Positions 9,801 to 23,100 of a DNA stretch of 64,000 bases are shown here, one piece after another (the stretch's first letter is position 1; the number at the start of each line of letters is the position of its first letter). The stretch covers positions 5,148,501 through 5,212,500 of the forward strand of contig NC_061465.1 in the NCBI RefSeq assembly GCF_022581195.2, written 5' to 3'. Position numbers and translations under genes: made by a program. Under the pieces are notes generated by a model, which did not search any database, was not told the DNA's origin, and worked only from the letters and a program-made list of their open reading frames with translations. The DNA comes from Helicoverpa zea. Its lineage: Eukaryota; Arthropoda; Insecta; Lepidoptera; Noctuidae.

Positions 9801-12800
9801 TTAAATTTTTGCTTTGTTTGGGATTCCCAATTATAACAGTTATATTTGTTGTTTCTATAGCATTGTGTAGCTTTAACAATAATTTTAAATGCTTGAGAGA
9901 TCACGAACTAATGAACTCTAACAAAAACTCCACAGCGTTTAAAAAGTACAAAATAAATCTTTTTTCAAAAAAACTCTTTTAAAAAAGAAAACTAACAAAA
10001 TTATCCTCAGCAAATTCTTTAACATGACCAGGGCATAATAAGATGTTCGAGTAAATAAACCTGAACAACAAAACTACAGCGATACGCTAGAAAAATACCA
10101 TCTAAGGCCCGAGACAGGGTTCAAAAGACTGCATAAAATTCCCGTCGCCTGTAAACAAAAGAAAGTCTGCTTCATTTTGTTTCGTACTCAACGGCTTTTG
10201 TACTGAATTAGGTTTTAGTTAAACTTGTCTTTTGTCAGTATACTGTTTGACATGTGATGGTATTTATGAAGGAGTGGTACCTACGTGCTTTTAAAATATA
10301 CTTTATCTCAGATTTTGTGCTAAACAAGCACAGATTTGATATTCGGAGGAATGAGAAAAGTGAAAATGCTAGTTTGGCTAACATAATGAATGTGAATTTA
10401 AAGTTTAAACTTTGATGAGCACGAACAAAACAAATCAAGAATTAAAGAACGGCAGTATACTGATTATTTTGACTATAAAATTAGAGCATTACATTTTGGT
10501 ATTCGTCTGGTATCGTTCAATCTGTCACAATAGATCGAACCCAATCAGTTTGTAATAAACACAAAGAACATGGAAATAACACCCAATTTTACGGTTCGTA
10601 CATTCCCAGCCGCGAAACCAAACCATTCAAAGGAGCCAAAAAAAGAAAAATCTTTATTTCATTTGAAATTCAGAACGCAAAACGGGCCTCCGACTCTGAA
10701 CTTATTAGTAGGTACTTTTACAACGTCGGGTGTTCCTAATGTCATAAATAACAATGGACATAAACTGGGAATGTGCTCCCATAAAATAAAGTTTTTTAAT
10801 CATCATTAACGGCCAGTTACTCGTAGTCGTACATAAAATTTACTGGATGCCTCTCAATCTAGCAAATAGGTTGTAATCAAATAAGAATTAACCTTTAAGA
10901 ATGAGGTAATCCTCTTGAATCATTGAAAAGTAGTTATGAGAAATTATCAACTCCATATTAAAATATTGTGCCAGCATTTATACATTTTATTCCAATTTTG
11001 ACCTAATATAATATTGTATTAGGTATATAAATGTGAATAAGAACAACTTTTATTTTCTGTATACACCAGACATCGTAATTTTCAGTTTAAAAATGCAAGA
11101 CTAAGCGAACCGTATGGAAAAGAAAATGCTTTCCATGCACGCTTTCTTCCAAGCTAAAACATATCAATAAAATGTAAGTCTTATTGATCTGTGCAAGTCA
11201 TAAACAATTGGATAAAATGAAAACCGTCTCGGGCCCAATATTTGTCGACATTTGGCCAAGGTAATAAGGTTTGGTATAGCCGATAAATTTCCATGAAGCC
11301 AATATGTTGGCTTCAATTGGAGCCAATATTCGAAGTTATAGAACGTGACAAGTCTGAATTTTGCTTTGAGGCAAAGGTAGATCTTACGTCATATTATTAT
11401 GGTGAGAAATGAAAAGCTATTTTAATTCATAAATACTTTAAGAGTAGTTTCTTAAATAATTGGCTTCATCTATTTTTGTTTACAAGCTTTACTGGTAACA
11501 GTATTCTGTAAGTAAATCATGTTAACTTACCATAAAGGAACTGAATCACTTAAGGCAATTAAACAAAGCTGCACCATTTACTATGTAACCAATTACACAC
11601 AAAACTTACGTTATCAACATACTAGAGCCTGCCAGCTGTTTTATCCACATATCTCATCATTGGTCCGCACACCCGTCCTTAATAAATAGACTATCTTACT
11701 GTTTTTTTTTTTTTTCAAATCAGAACAGTACTTCCTAACATTAGTTATCGAAAGCAAGGAATCACAAACGCGCCAGTTTTTAACTTGCCCCATACCCCAA
11801 CGTTGCATGACAGGGCTGGCACGCGAACCTATCACCCAGTGACGCAGCTGTACCTTAGTTCCCTATTACGGTTGCTACTTCGTGTCCTCAATCCGACTTC
11901 ATTCATTTCATGCTGCGTAAACCCTGTAGTTTGCAGCGGAGATTGGTCCATATATGACATTAGGTGCTTTATGCATATGATTTTAATATGTTACCCGTAT
12001 TCATGGTATAACAATTTGATCAAATTTTTGCGTAAAGTAGGCCTAAAAGGTCTAAATTCTAGAAAAAAAAGATGACAATTGTAGGACTTATCTATACATA
12101 AAGGGTACGTAGATGGTTATATGTATTACAGTTTACCCAAATATCTTAAGAAAATTGTTTTTAGACAATCGCTAATCCCCGATAGCTAAGATTTACTCGG
12201 TCAGGTCCTTACGGACCCGCTAATAGCAATCCTTTGTAACAACAATGAACGCTTTTGTTCTTAAGTTATTTATTTAGCAATTTTATATGAACAATAGAAG
12301 AAAATTGCTATCAGAATATTTATTTGGGTTAGGTGTAATAGGTGGAAATTATAAATAGGAGAGTACTAAATAAATGTAGCTACTATTTGCATTTCAGAAT
12401 TGTCAACAGCTGTAGACATACGAATGAGCAACAAAAATTTCAAAAACAATCTAGATCCATCTGAAAGTCTAACCTGTACCTACATTACACTAGAATGCAA
12501 ATAAATAATTTGAAACACATTCGAATAGAAACCAAATTAAAACAAAAGAATGACGAATAAAAGAAAAATAAAGCTATATAACAAAAGCTAACTATGCATT
12601 TGAAATAAGAATATTGATATTCTAAAAAAAAACAATTGGCAATCGGCAAAGCTAATAAACAACGTCATATGAAAAACTCCTTTGTTCTTTACTCCTTGTC
12701 AAACGAGGATTATTATTAGCTATGGAGGCTGCGAATGAAATTAATAAGAGGGCCCTTTGTTGAAATAACACTAAACGGAGTCGGTATTGTTTGCTCAGCT

Positions 12801-14003
12801 TTTCAAATTATTGACTATGGAAAAACTCATCAGGAATAGTTTGGGATAAAATGTTTTTGAGAGCTTCTCATTTGGGATGTGTAGCTGTGTAGTTAATGTT
12901 AGCCAATATTATTATTTAGTACTCGTAATTTTGTACCTGTATGAAAGTGTGTATATTTTACCTATACGAATTAATTTACTGTAGGTTATATCATAAGGGG
13001 ATTTTGTTTCACAAAAATCGGTCTATATGTGACTTCACAACCTTATTTCTTAAGTGTGAAAATATCGATACGGACTAACTCAACTTTAGCGTTCAATCTC
13101 AAAGAATTAACCTCAATTCGGCTGTTAGCACCGACTTTCAATACATTCACCCTCTACCTACACAGAATACACATACCGAAATAAATTGGTAATATTCAAA
13201 AACAGATAAAGGCTAAATGGTTCTCAATACAAAATGAAATATTACGAGCATATTAATTTGTAATTCGGTCCAACTGTTATATTGTTAAGGTCTCCCAAAA
13301 GGATTACCTACGTTTATATACACGTCTGCTTTATTCAAGGTGTAATATTTATTCGCTGTTGAATTTATTATGAAAGTAATGGGTTTTCCATCACATTTTT
13401 GGGGTTGATCGGTGAAAGAGACGTATTGTCTACTCTGTGTAATACCGATATTGTTTCCAAAGAGTGATACCACGATTCAGGATTGCGTTACTTTTCTATC
13501 CCCTCGAGGTTTGAGCTGTCAGTTGAAAAGTCACTTGACTGATGGTTTCGGAACTTTCTTATATCGGTTTTGTTGAGCTTTGTTCTGATATCAGATTAAC
13601 TGCATAGCAACTTTTTTACACAAGCTTAGGTTAATGGTCAAAAGTATCTCGTTAGTTTATCATGAGCTTTTTGTCATCCCACTGCAGGTCTCTTCTTATA
13701 CAGATAAGGGATGAGCGTCAATTAACACTTTTACTCAATGCAATTTAAGATTTGATTAAAGTCCAGGTTTCCCAAGATTTTTTTCTTCACCTTTCCTCAG
13801 TCATTGCCCATTGGTATGAAAGATGAACTGAAAAAACACATGTACGTAATATATAACTTAGAAAAGATATATTGGTATTTGCCTGACCTAAGGCAAATAC
13901 AAGCAGGAGGTGCTTTAACCAATAGGTCAACATGACTTTTGACACTTTCGTAGTTAACTACTGAAATAAACAGGCAAGACCTAACCTAACTCCGTCTCCT
14001 CAG
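6815..14003. other. No gene recognised; upstream flank or 5' intron of the RapGAP-BTB gene
   Basis: The open frames in this 7.2 kb (the longest about 100 codons) are AT-rich, overlap on both strands and resemble no family I know. One interspersed repeat copy lies near 7300-7460. A 10-bp inverted repeat (13875-13884 with 13891-13900) lies about 105 bp before the first exon found. A 5' exon of the gene may be hidden here but could not be singled out. Confidence 0.5.
7300..7460 (+). repeat. Interspersed repeat, family 'GTGTCAGACTCTTACT', diverged copy
   Basis: It shares a segment order with copies at 26431-26562, 37768-37905 and 54021-54176: a TCATATGA-like start, GTGTCA-ACTCTTACT, ACTAAAACC, CTCCTT-TTAAGCCC, then CGGTAACTCTTTC and AACAATCC. 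It is the most diverged of the four. No reading frame or clear termini are visible, so the class is unknown. Confidence 0.6.
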
Positions 14004-14190
14004 AAACGCGCTCGCCGTTTCAAGAACCAGATCCTGTGCGACTTGCACTTCGCGGACGTGGCGCTGATGGAGTGCAGTGACTTCATGCAGCAGCTGCGCA
14101 GCTTCAAACCCCAGTCCTTGGGCTGCGCCGTGGCCAGGCGCAAGTCTTCCACCACGCTCATATTCCCTCTGCCGCCGCAGGCTTGCTCAG
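14004..14190 (+). CDS. RapGAP-BTB gene, first visible exon
   Basis: It encodes residues 1-62 plus one base. The acceptor is a pyrimidine stretch ending TCCTCAG, with an in-frame stop not far upstream and no ATG between, so this is an internal exon. The donor is GTATGT and the end phase is 1. The peptide has a basic start (KRARRF), then LCDLHFADVALMEC and RRKSSTTL, a possible phosphorylation site. GC content is much higher than the flanks. I assign no domain to it. Confidence 0.85.
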
Positions 14191-17100
14191 GTATGTCAAA
14201 TGTTCTGTGTGAGTTGCTTTTGTTTTTTTTTTCAGGGTAAATGTAGTATAAAACAAACTTTTTTCTGTGGTCGTTTGTTATTGAATGTGAAAAATGCATG
14301 TCAAACTAAATAGATTATTATGTTACTACCTAGGTATTGGATATTGCATTTTTGTACATTGCGTAAGTTTCACTATTTTAAGTGTACCTTTTTCTGATGT
14401 AAAAATATATTATGATAAATGTGACTTATTGTAACAAAATAGCCAGCACAATCTTCATTTAACCACGGACATTTTTTTTTGTATGTCCCAAAACATTTAA
14501 CTGTAAGCGTAAGACCTTTAACCTACCGCCAAGATTTTTGTCATTCATATTCAAATGTCAGAAGAAAAACATTTAAATGGAATCTCGTTTGAAAAAGCGA
14601 AATTAACATAATTAGATAAAGTATCTCTCAACGCTGTTCAGGGCTCTTGACATATCCAGTGCGCTGGGCAGCTTAGCGCTAAGATGATAATAAAAGTAAA
14701 CTGAAACTTATATCCATGCTTTTAGATTAATCATTTTAGTCGTTTCATAGCTGCATGTTTTAATAGCTGGTATAAATTATTTAGGGATATAATAATGCAG
14801 GCTTAGAAACATTTGTGGACCTAAGAACTAATAAATTCAAGTAACAATAATGTCAAAGTCAAAATACATAACTACTTAACATCGAAAACAGCATGTACAG
14901 AAGTTCTTGCAAAAATAAATTACGTACGACAAAAAGTCCTAAATCAAATAAAAACAGCAACATCAATTAATTCAAAACTTCCTCCATTGTTTCATTCATA
15001 AAGTGCGGCGCGAAAGTACCAACAATCGGCTATTCTTTCAACACAATCCGGCCTTTAAGGCTTCAGGGGAGATTTTTCAAAGGTCATTATGAACTCGATA
15101 ATGTTCGGAAAACAAGCTCGTAATTGCTACTAAGTAGTACTAAGGAAGATCAGTATCATAAGCTGAGGGAAGCTGGTTTTTTGTAAGGTCGTTAATCTGA
15201 CCCCTGACACCTCTTAAAGTTCAGATAAAGTGGATAGATATCCGATTGAAGTGACTTAGGACTGATAAACTTGTAGATCCTTGACAAGTTCTCGACTTTC
15301 AGCTGCAGCTAAGAATTTGAAAGTGAAAGTAACGAAGATTTTTAAAATTCTTTAATTTTGAAAAAAATATCAGCAATCATTTACATATGTAAATATATAA
15401 GGTAAAAATTACTCTTAGAGAGTTCTCTTGATTATCCTGACGGTAATTACTTTAAGCTATCAAACCGTTTATTATTATCCGTCGTTGTCAAACCCGGGTC
15501 ATACGCAATTGTAATCGTTATAATGGTATCTTAACTTACATAAAAGAAAGCACAATATAGTTGCTAAGATGTAATACTCTGTACCTACTATATATGTACC
15601 CTATTCTTTCATTTAATATTCGATATCCCTCAACATAATTTCGATCGTGGAGCAAAAATTCGCGTTGTACGTGACGCTAGTATAAAACCAAGACTCTTGT
15701 TTATCGCTCCGAAGCAGCCCGTAAGTCTCAACTATTTCTGCTGTACATTATAACGTAGAAGTCAACGACCGAAGTCTGTCTCGGCAAAATTGAAGGAATT
15801 TAAATAATGTATGTGTGGAACCTGACGAATTCTCTCAGGACCTGTCGTGGTGTGGTGGTAACAGAACTTTGTAGTTGAGCTCGTAAACAGGCAATGCAGT
15901 TTGGCTGAGGTCTTAACCTAAGGTTTTACATGTGATTTACTACCCACGCCCGTCGACAAAATTATGGACAAAATTATATAATTATAGGACTTTCAGTGAC
16001 TAAAACAGGCGTCTATTATTTAACTGTTGTTCAGTTCATAAATTACATATGTTTGGCTTTTCCTTCGTCATCCACCTACATTATTACCTAGACAAGATTT
16101 CCATACAAAGCCTGAAAGTCCTAACCGTCCTCACGTACGAACAGAAAGTATCAAATACGTGTTCCCCTGAATGGCTTCATCTTCACAGCAAATTCGATTG
16201 TAGATGAAAAGATCAGATATAAAATGGAATCGATGAGAGCGATGTGAGATGAAACCGTTAACGGAATAATGTCTTAACGGTTTCAAAGTTCAAAGAACTC
16301 TAAATTGATATTTTTTATAGATAAGTTTTGGAGTAAATGGTTGTCTCTTCGTAAATATTGCTTGGTTGTATGCTCAACGTATACTTTTTCAATATATGTT
16401 GCTATGAAAGCGAAAGTATTTCTGTTTACTAGGATTGAAACTAAATAAAAATTATGATGAGTTACGTAATTATAAGTTACATTAAATTTTCCAAATCTAT
16501 GTAAGATGGAATTAAGTAATTTTAAAAGCCATTAGGTACTACAGTTTTTATTCTGAACTTTAACCCTCAGCAACTCTGAGCCTGAAATTGTGATTACATG
16601 AAAATATAGTATTAATCGGTCAGTGACCGCAATTAGTCTGGCTCCAAAGTCTGCTAATGCTGATAAAACCTCTGTGGGACTGCCACCGACTCCGGCCGCG
16701 CCAATTTTCCGGATAATTGACAAGATTAAACACGCCAACCATTCCCCTCTCCTTTTAAACGTTCCTAAATTCACAGAATAATTACGTACAGTTTTACTTT
16801 CATTCAAATTAAGATTTTGCGAAGTTCGAGCCGAATTAGTGCGGAGTAAAGAGTTTATTTCGTCTTAGCTACTTACGTTTTACAGGTTAGGTTTGAGGGT
16901 TTGTTGTAACGTTCAAAGGGCACGTAGGCTGAACTTTTAGTTGTAATGTTGTAAATGATACAGGGTTGTCTGTCAAGAGTTTATGTACTCTGCTCTTTGA
17001 CCCACGCCTGTGAATCCCGGAGGATTACACTGAGGTATGTTTTCGTACATCCACAGTTTGCCAGTGATAAATATTTGAGTAATGTTTTGTTGCTTCTCCT

Positions 17101-20100
17101 TTTAAACCTGGAGTGTTTTTTTAAATTAAAAACCAACACTGGCGAACAGCTTTAATATAAAAATATGGGTTTCTAACCTAAGTTCGAGGAACTGAAATCA
17201 GAGCGTAGTATTAATAAAAGCAGTATGAGAATTCTGACGGAATTAATAAAAAATCTAATTAAAGTAGGATCGGATTCTTATAAAGATGATTCTAGAAATG
17301 TGACGTTTTTTCCAATATTACTTTTACTAAGTACTTATTGGATAAAAGTGATTCAAATATTCACCGTCAATAAATTACTATCCGTAGCACTGCTGTTATA
17401 TTAACCCCGATGCAAAAATATAAAAATCCATTTCAAACAATAATAAACAAAATCAAAATATTCTGGACACGTGTCACAATTTCATCGCTCTATGGAAGTA
17501 AAAAGTTGTATTTGAAATCCAATTTCCCTCTGTCGAGTGTATCAACTGCAAGACATGCAGATGATTTTCCATTCATCATAATGCTTACCTTGCGACCTTA
17601 TTTTATTTTTAAACATCTATTATATCTGTTTTTTTATGTAAAAAAATATTAAGTTATTTTTTATTTTTGAGTTGGAGATTTTTCTCATTAAAATTCTTTT
17701 TACCCAAGATTTTACATGGACATTTAACGACCTCATTAAAATAATGAAATTATAGAAGTTTCTAGACCAAAAGCCGTTGCCTAAATCAATTTTCCAAAGG
17801 CTTTTCTCACGTCATTTGGTTTAATGAGCGACCGTAATTATACATATTAAGCAAGTTAATGCTTAACACATAGTATTCTATGTACTTAGTTAGACCCAGA
17901 TATTTGATCCGTATGTCCTAATTACAGAGTAATCATTATTGCCAATAGTTAAACCGTAATTACATAACCTATCTAGGTCTTGACTTGTGTTTCAATCAGT
18001 GTTTATGTAGAAATGTTTGTAGTTCGTCATTTAGGACACTAACATCGGAGAGAGGTTTTGTGACTTTGTAACCTCTGGATTAACTCAACCGATTTTGACA
18101 ATTCTGTCCTTATTTTTGAGTGAAGAAGATTTGAAAAAGTCTCAGTGTGACATATAGCCCACTTATCGAGGATGATAGTTTGTTGGTACATTTTATTCGG
18201 GTGAATTCCCACTGGCTTCGGGTGTTGACTACCGCTGGTGGTAGCTAGTACATAATAGAGTATAGACCTTATAGATTATTACATTACAAGATTATCTTTT
18301 CCTTTCAAAATAAAACATTTTTTTTAAGTTTTTCCAAACATGGCTCAAATTTAGCACACCAACAGATATTTTAGGACACACTATACACAAACCATTAACA
18401 TTACATCTCACAAGGTCCCATACTTACGAAACCACCAGTCAGCTCCATTCTCAAGTGAAATATGAAATACCTGTAAGAACATAAACTTGCCAGTATTCGG
18501 AAGCCGTCAGGTGCCGGTTAACCTCGGCCAGTCAATAACTGTCGGCGCCAATGGAGAATATGTGTTACCTGACAGCATTGACTTACATACATATGTTGCA
18601 TACCTGTGTGTTAAGTTTAATTTACAAGATGTATGCGTAGCTGGGAAATAGGTTAGATTGGTATTCAATATATGGTATTAATACCCATAAGGAGAAGTAA
18701 ATAAGAAGCTACGCCGACCCCAAATACAATTGGGATAAGGGCAGGACATGGATGATGATGACATTAGGAATGGAAGAACTATATAAACAAATTTTAACGG
18801 AATGCAAAATTTTATATAAAATATAAACAACATATAATTGGAAAAGGACTGTAAATAGGACTTCATATATTGTATATTTTCCATTAGATACAAATTTATG
18901 TTACTTTCATCGAACAATTACTTTTACTGTATCCATATTAATCAACCGTGTTTATTACTACGTAGAAATACATACAACATTAATAGAGAAAATATTTGCT
19001 AAAATGATATTTTGGCCTTATTACGAGCAGATTTTTGAGCGGGCTAGTTATAAAATAGGTATATGAATACAGATATAAAATATACAAATCTAAAAGACTT
19101 TTTGACCAAATCGCTTTTAAAATGACAAACTTTTAGTAAAAAATCTGTAAGAAATCCTACCTTTCTAGGCTAAGCTGAATTCCCTTAACATGATTTATTG
19201 CTAACCAGTTAAGACACACCACTATAACCTCGTCTATCAACTGCCAACAAACGTCACCGCAGAGGGGATCCCAATGCACACAAAACTTTTAATACATCAA
19301 CCAATCCGTGACGTCACTCCAAAGTCCACAATTTGACAGTACCCTCCCAGCGATCACGAAACCAAATGCAAGGAACTTAATTTCCGCCGCATCCTGCCCC
19401 GTTTGAGCTGATCAACAAAACCCAGAAACCGCGAAAAGGTAAAAACTTTTCTAATAATAAATCCAGTGGCCAGCCACATGAATAAGGAGGCTTTGGTAAA
19501 CAAATAGGTAGGTCTGTACAATATTTAGGCGTCGTTATTTTGGCACGCAACCTTTGTTGGCACTGTATGTAGAAGGTAATGCATTGTCAACACTTTTTGG
19601 CAAGTGGGACTCGTTGAGTTGTTTTGAAGTACGGGATACGGGACATGGTGTCTTGCAAAATTTATTTTGTAGGTATTGTGAGGCTAGGTATTCTTCGAAG
19701 TATATTTAACTTTTTTGGGATTTGATTTTTCGTCTTGGGAGCCGAGGTTTCTCGTGAAATTTCTTCTGTCCTCTGTTTGATCTTTTTGGGGTTGCACAAT
19801 TCTTCTGATCCAGTGTCACGATAGAGATAACACGCCATTGGAATAAAGACATGGCTAAATTTCAGTCAGTAAAAGTCGGACACTCCCTGCCCCTCCACCC
19901 AAAAAAGATTAGGGGTAATTCAACTATTTGCTTAGTATAACGAATATTTTTAACATCTTATATTATCTCTTTGACACAATTATTTACAAAAACCTCGTAA
20001 TTATGGCTAATGTTCCTTCTTGTATGACGTTTGCTAATGCAACGTTTGTCTGCGTCTGTCCAGCACAATCCGCGCAGACATAATTAGGTCACGTTTAAGC

Positions 20101-23100
20101 CTAAAATTAGATCCATTTGAGATTATAATGTTCTATTGAAAGATATTTTAGGACTTCAAACAGTCTATGTTGAACGAGAATAACATTGCGTGGGTAGTGG
20201 AAACTTTCATAAAAGGTTATGTTATAGATATTAGAGGTCTTTTGTTTTGTTTCATTTTGTTTGCTTAAAAGGGTGGACAAAATTTATTGCTATAAATATA
20301 TTATTATCTGCACTGATCTGATGAAACATAGCACGTGCTACGTGAAACAGACAAAAATCTTAGCGGGTTAGTAGTTAGGGAATCACAATCAAACTTTTGG
20401 CATGATATGACCGCTCGTTACCCAGAACTGATCCATCTAAGGTCTCCTCAATATTTTTGGCGCCTACCTCTTGATTACCTAGTTACAGACGGCCAACTAT
20501 TCCTTACTCAATAAGATCTGTCTGAAAACTTCTGTTATTAACTTAGTACCCTGCCGAAAACCCGAAGAGCTTTTAATCAATAAGCCAACAGTTTGGCACT
20601 TAGTTAAAAATTGATTTATCACACGCCACATCCCGATTGGACTTTTTGCAATTGATTGGACTGTTGGTAACATTTTTGTAGGGCTTGCATAAAAGAGAAA
20701 AAAAATAAATAGCGAAATCGATCAGTAACAAAAAATTACTTCTTTATAAAGAATTATGTAGATAAAATATATTCGTGTTTCACGGTCGGCTAGAAATTCT
20801 TTGGATACTGAAATAGGGAAACAGCAAATTTTCCATCATTCAAATTATTGTTTTGCTTACAAACGATTGTTTAATCTTCCGAAATAGTCTCCTTGCTTTA
20901 TTTTCTTTAATCTCATTTCAATTTATAGTTAAGGACACGAACGTGCCGATTGCAGCCCTGGACCAAAGGGCCCCGCGGTACCCAACACCAAATTGTGTTT
21001 GTGTGGGCCCATTCTGTGGACCTAATATATTTGCAAAGTTTCGCCCCTTCGTACCCAAGTTTCCTTGTATCCGAAACGGCTTAACCTGGATTCGGTAATG
21101 TGAAAAATAGTGGAAGTGAGTAATTTTTCTTTCGTGTTATACAAGTTATGTTGGGACTGTTTAAGGGATGTAGGTTGGTTAAATAATGGATAAAAAGGTT
21201 TTATGTACTTACATGTGTATTTTTAAGATACGGCACGGATAAATATGGGTCCGAAATAGAGATGTTATCTTAAAAGTCCAGTGTTTTGGGGTATTTGAGC
21301 AAATTGGTTTTTTTTCTGGCAATATGCTAAAATTAAAAATATTATATAAGTAAATTGACTTACTTCGTGCCCTATTATTTTATAGGGCACCAACCAATAT
21401 TGAGCAAACATCACTCCCGTACAAGTTCCGCGTCCAAAAAGGGTAACATAATTTTATACACCATACATCACCAACTTATTACGCCATATTTTATGACCTC
21501 CCTTTCCAACTTTCTTTAAAGGACCGCGCACTCCTACGCATATCTTATGCATAAACCTTAATATAGGGCAACATATTTTAAGGGTATTTTTCCTGTTTAC
21601 CTTTCTTTGCCACCTATATATGCAGCTACTTTGAATAAATAAATAAGCTGCATGGGTAAATTTTAGAAAAGAAAGTCATATTTTTGAAAGATTATAGAGT
21701 AAAATTGCACTTTAAGATGGAGTGGGAATCTGAGGAAATGACTTACCCGAGGTGACAGAGCTTAGTTTTCTAGAAAATCTGAAAACAAAAGAGCAGATAC
21801 GGTCTTGTGAGAATAAAAATACGGTTTCAATTAAAGTCACAGCTCTCCTATAGTTTTGTAGCTCTCATCACTGGACAGATTTTCCAGTCGACGTAAATCA
21901 ATCACAATCGACTAGGTATGCAAACTGACTCCACTTAACCAATGATCGGCTGCCGTTTGCAAGTTCAAACTAGCCTTTTCCGATACTAATTGGTGTGACA
22001 TCGTAACTGTAACAAAGAGAAACTTTCCGAGCTAATCACTTTCCAACCTCTGGTTTAAATGCTTCAAAAATTTGCCAGGCCAGAATTTGTTTCAACGAAG
22101 TATAATGAAGAATGAATTTTGTACAGAAGAGTGTGTTCGTTAGTAATTAAAACGTAACGATGCTTATTAATTACAGCTTGACGTAGTAAATAATCATTTT
22201 TCTCGTTTTGTTTACTTTCTACATTTTTGCATGTTTGTCTGTGGGTAAATATGCGATATTCCTGTGTGAGACAAACATTTATGGCCTTACTACAAAAACT
22301 TTAAACCCTGTTTAACACTTGTCTAATAAAATGTTGGCTGCAAAATGAACCATATGTCAACGTCATAATTTGACATTTTTTTAGACAAGGCATAAACTGA
22401 CGTTTAAAAGTTTTTGTGGTAAGGCGGTTAAAATTTGTCTGTGGCTAACGTGACCTACAAAATTTTAAAGCTATTACAAAATCGTGCAAATTAAATTATA
22501 AATACTAACTTGGTACACGATGAAAGCTTTCCCAAACGATTAATCCATATATTACAATACTAGTTATTACCTACTGAGGTAATAACAGACATAATCCAAT
22601 AAGCAATCAATATCACAATCACAAGACCACTTCATAAGATCAGGTTCATAACCCAGGTTTAAACAGATTAGTGCCAGCGTACTAATCTACTGCTAGGTAT
22701 ATTATACTAACAATTAATTGAAACTAGACATAGGTATTATAGTTCGGCCATTCAGAGAATGCGTTCCTGACACGTCGCGATTGAACTGACGACGTAACTT
22801 TGCAATGGCGTTGCAGTTACGATAAAAATATTTTTGCTGGTTGTTTACCGTTTTAACAATTGAGGAGCATTAAAACAACATTATTATATCAATAATCAAT
22901 GAATGTTATTACGTCGTCAGTTCAATCGCGACGTGTCAGGAACGCATTCTCTGAATGGCCGAACTATACAATAATTTGATACACCCGCTTATTGAAATAG
23001 TTCGAATATCACATCAATAATCGACTATCATGATCTTAACTGTAAGAAATAAAAGTTCAGAGATAGTCCTGAACCATCATGGATGAATTATGTATTCACT

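Noticed and set aside
16532..16807. 91-codon minus-strand open frame with an aliphatic C-terminal part
   Set aside because: No family pattern, no splice context and no codon-use signal; it lies within intron 1.
20853..21098. 81-codon plus-strand frame with Cys-containing tail over a GC-richer block
   Set aside because: The peptide is not recognised and the block may be a repeat; not enough to call a gene.
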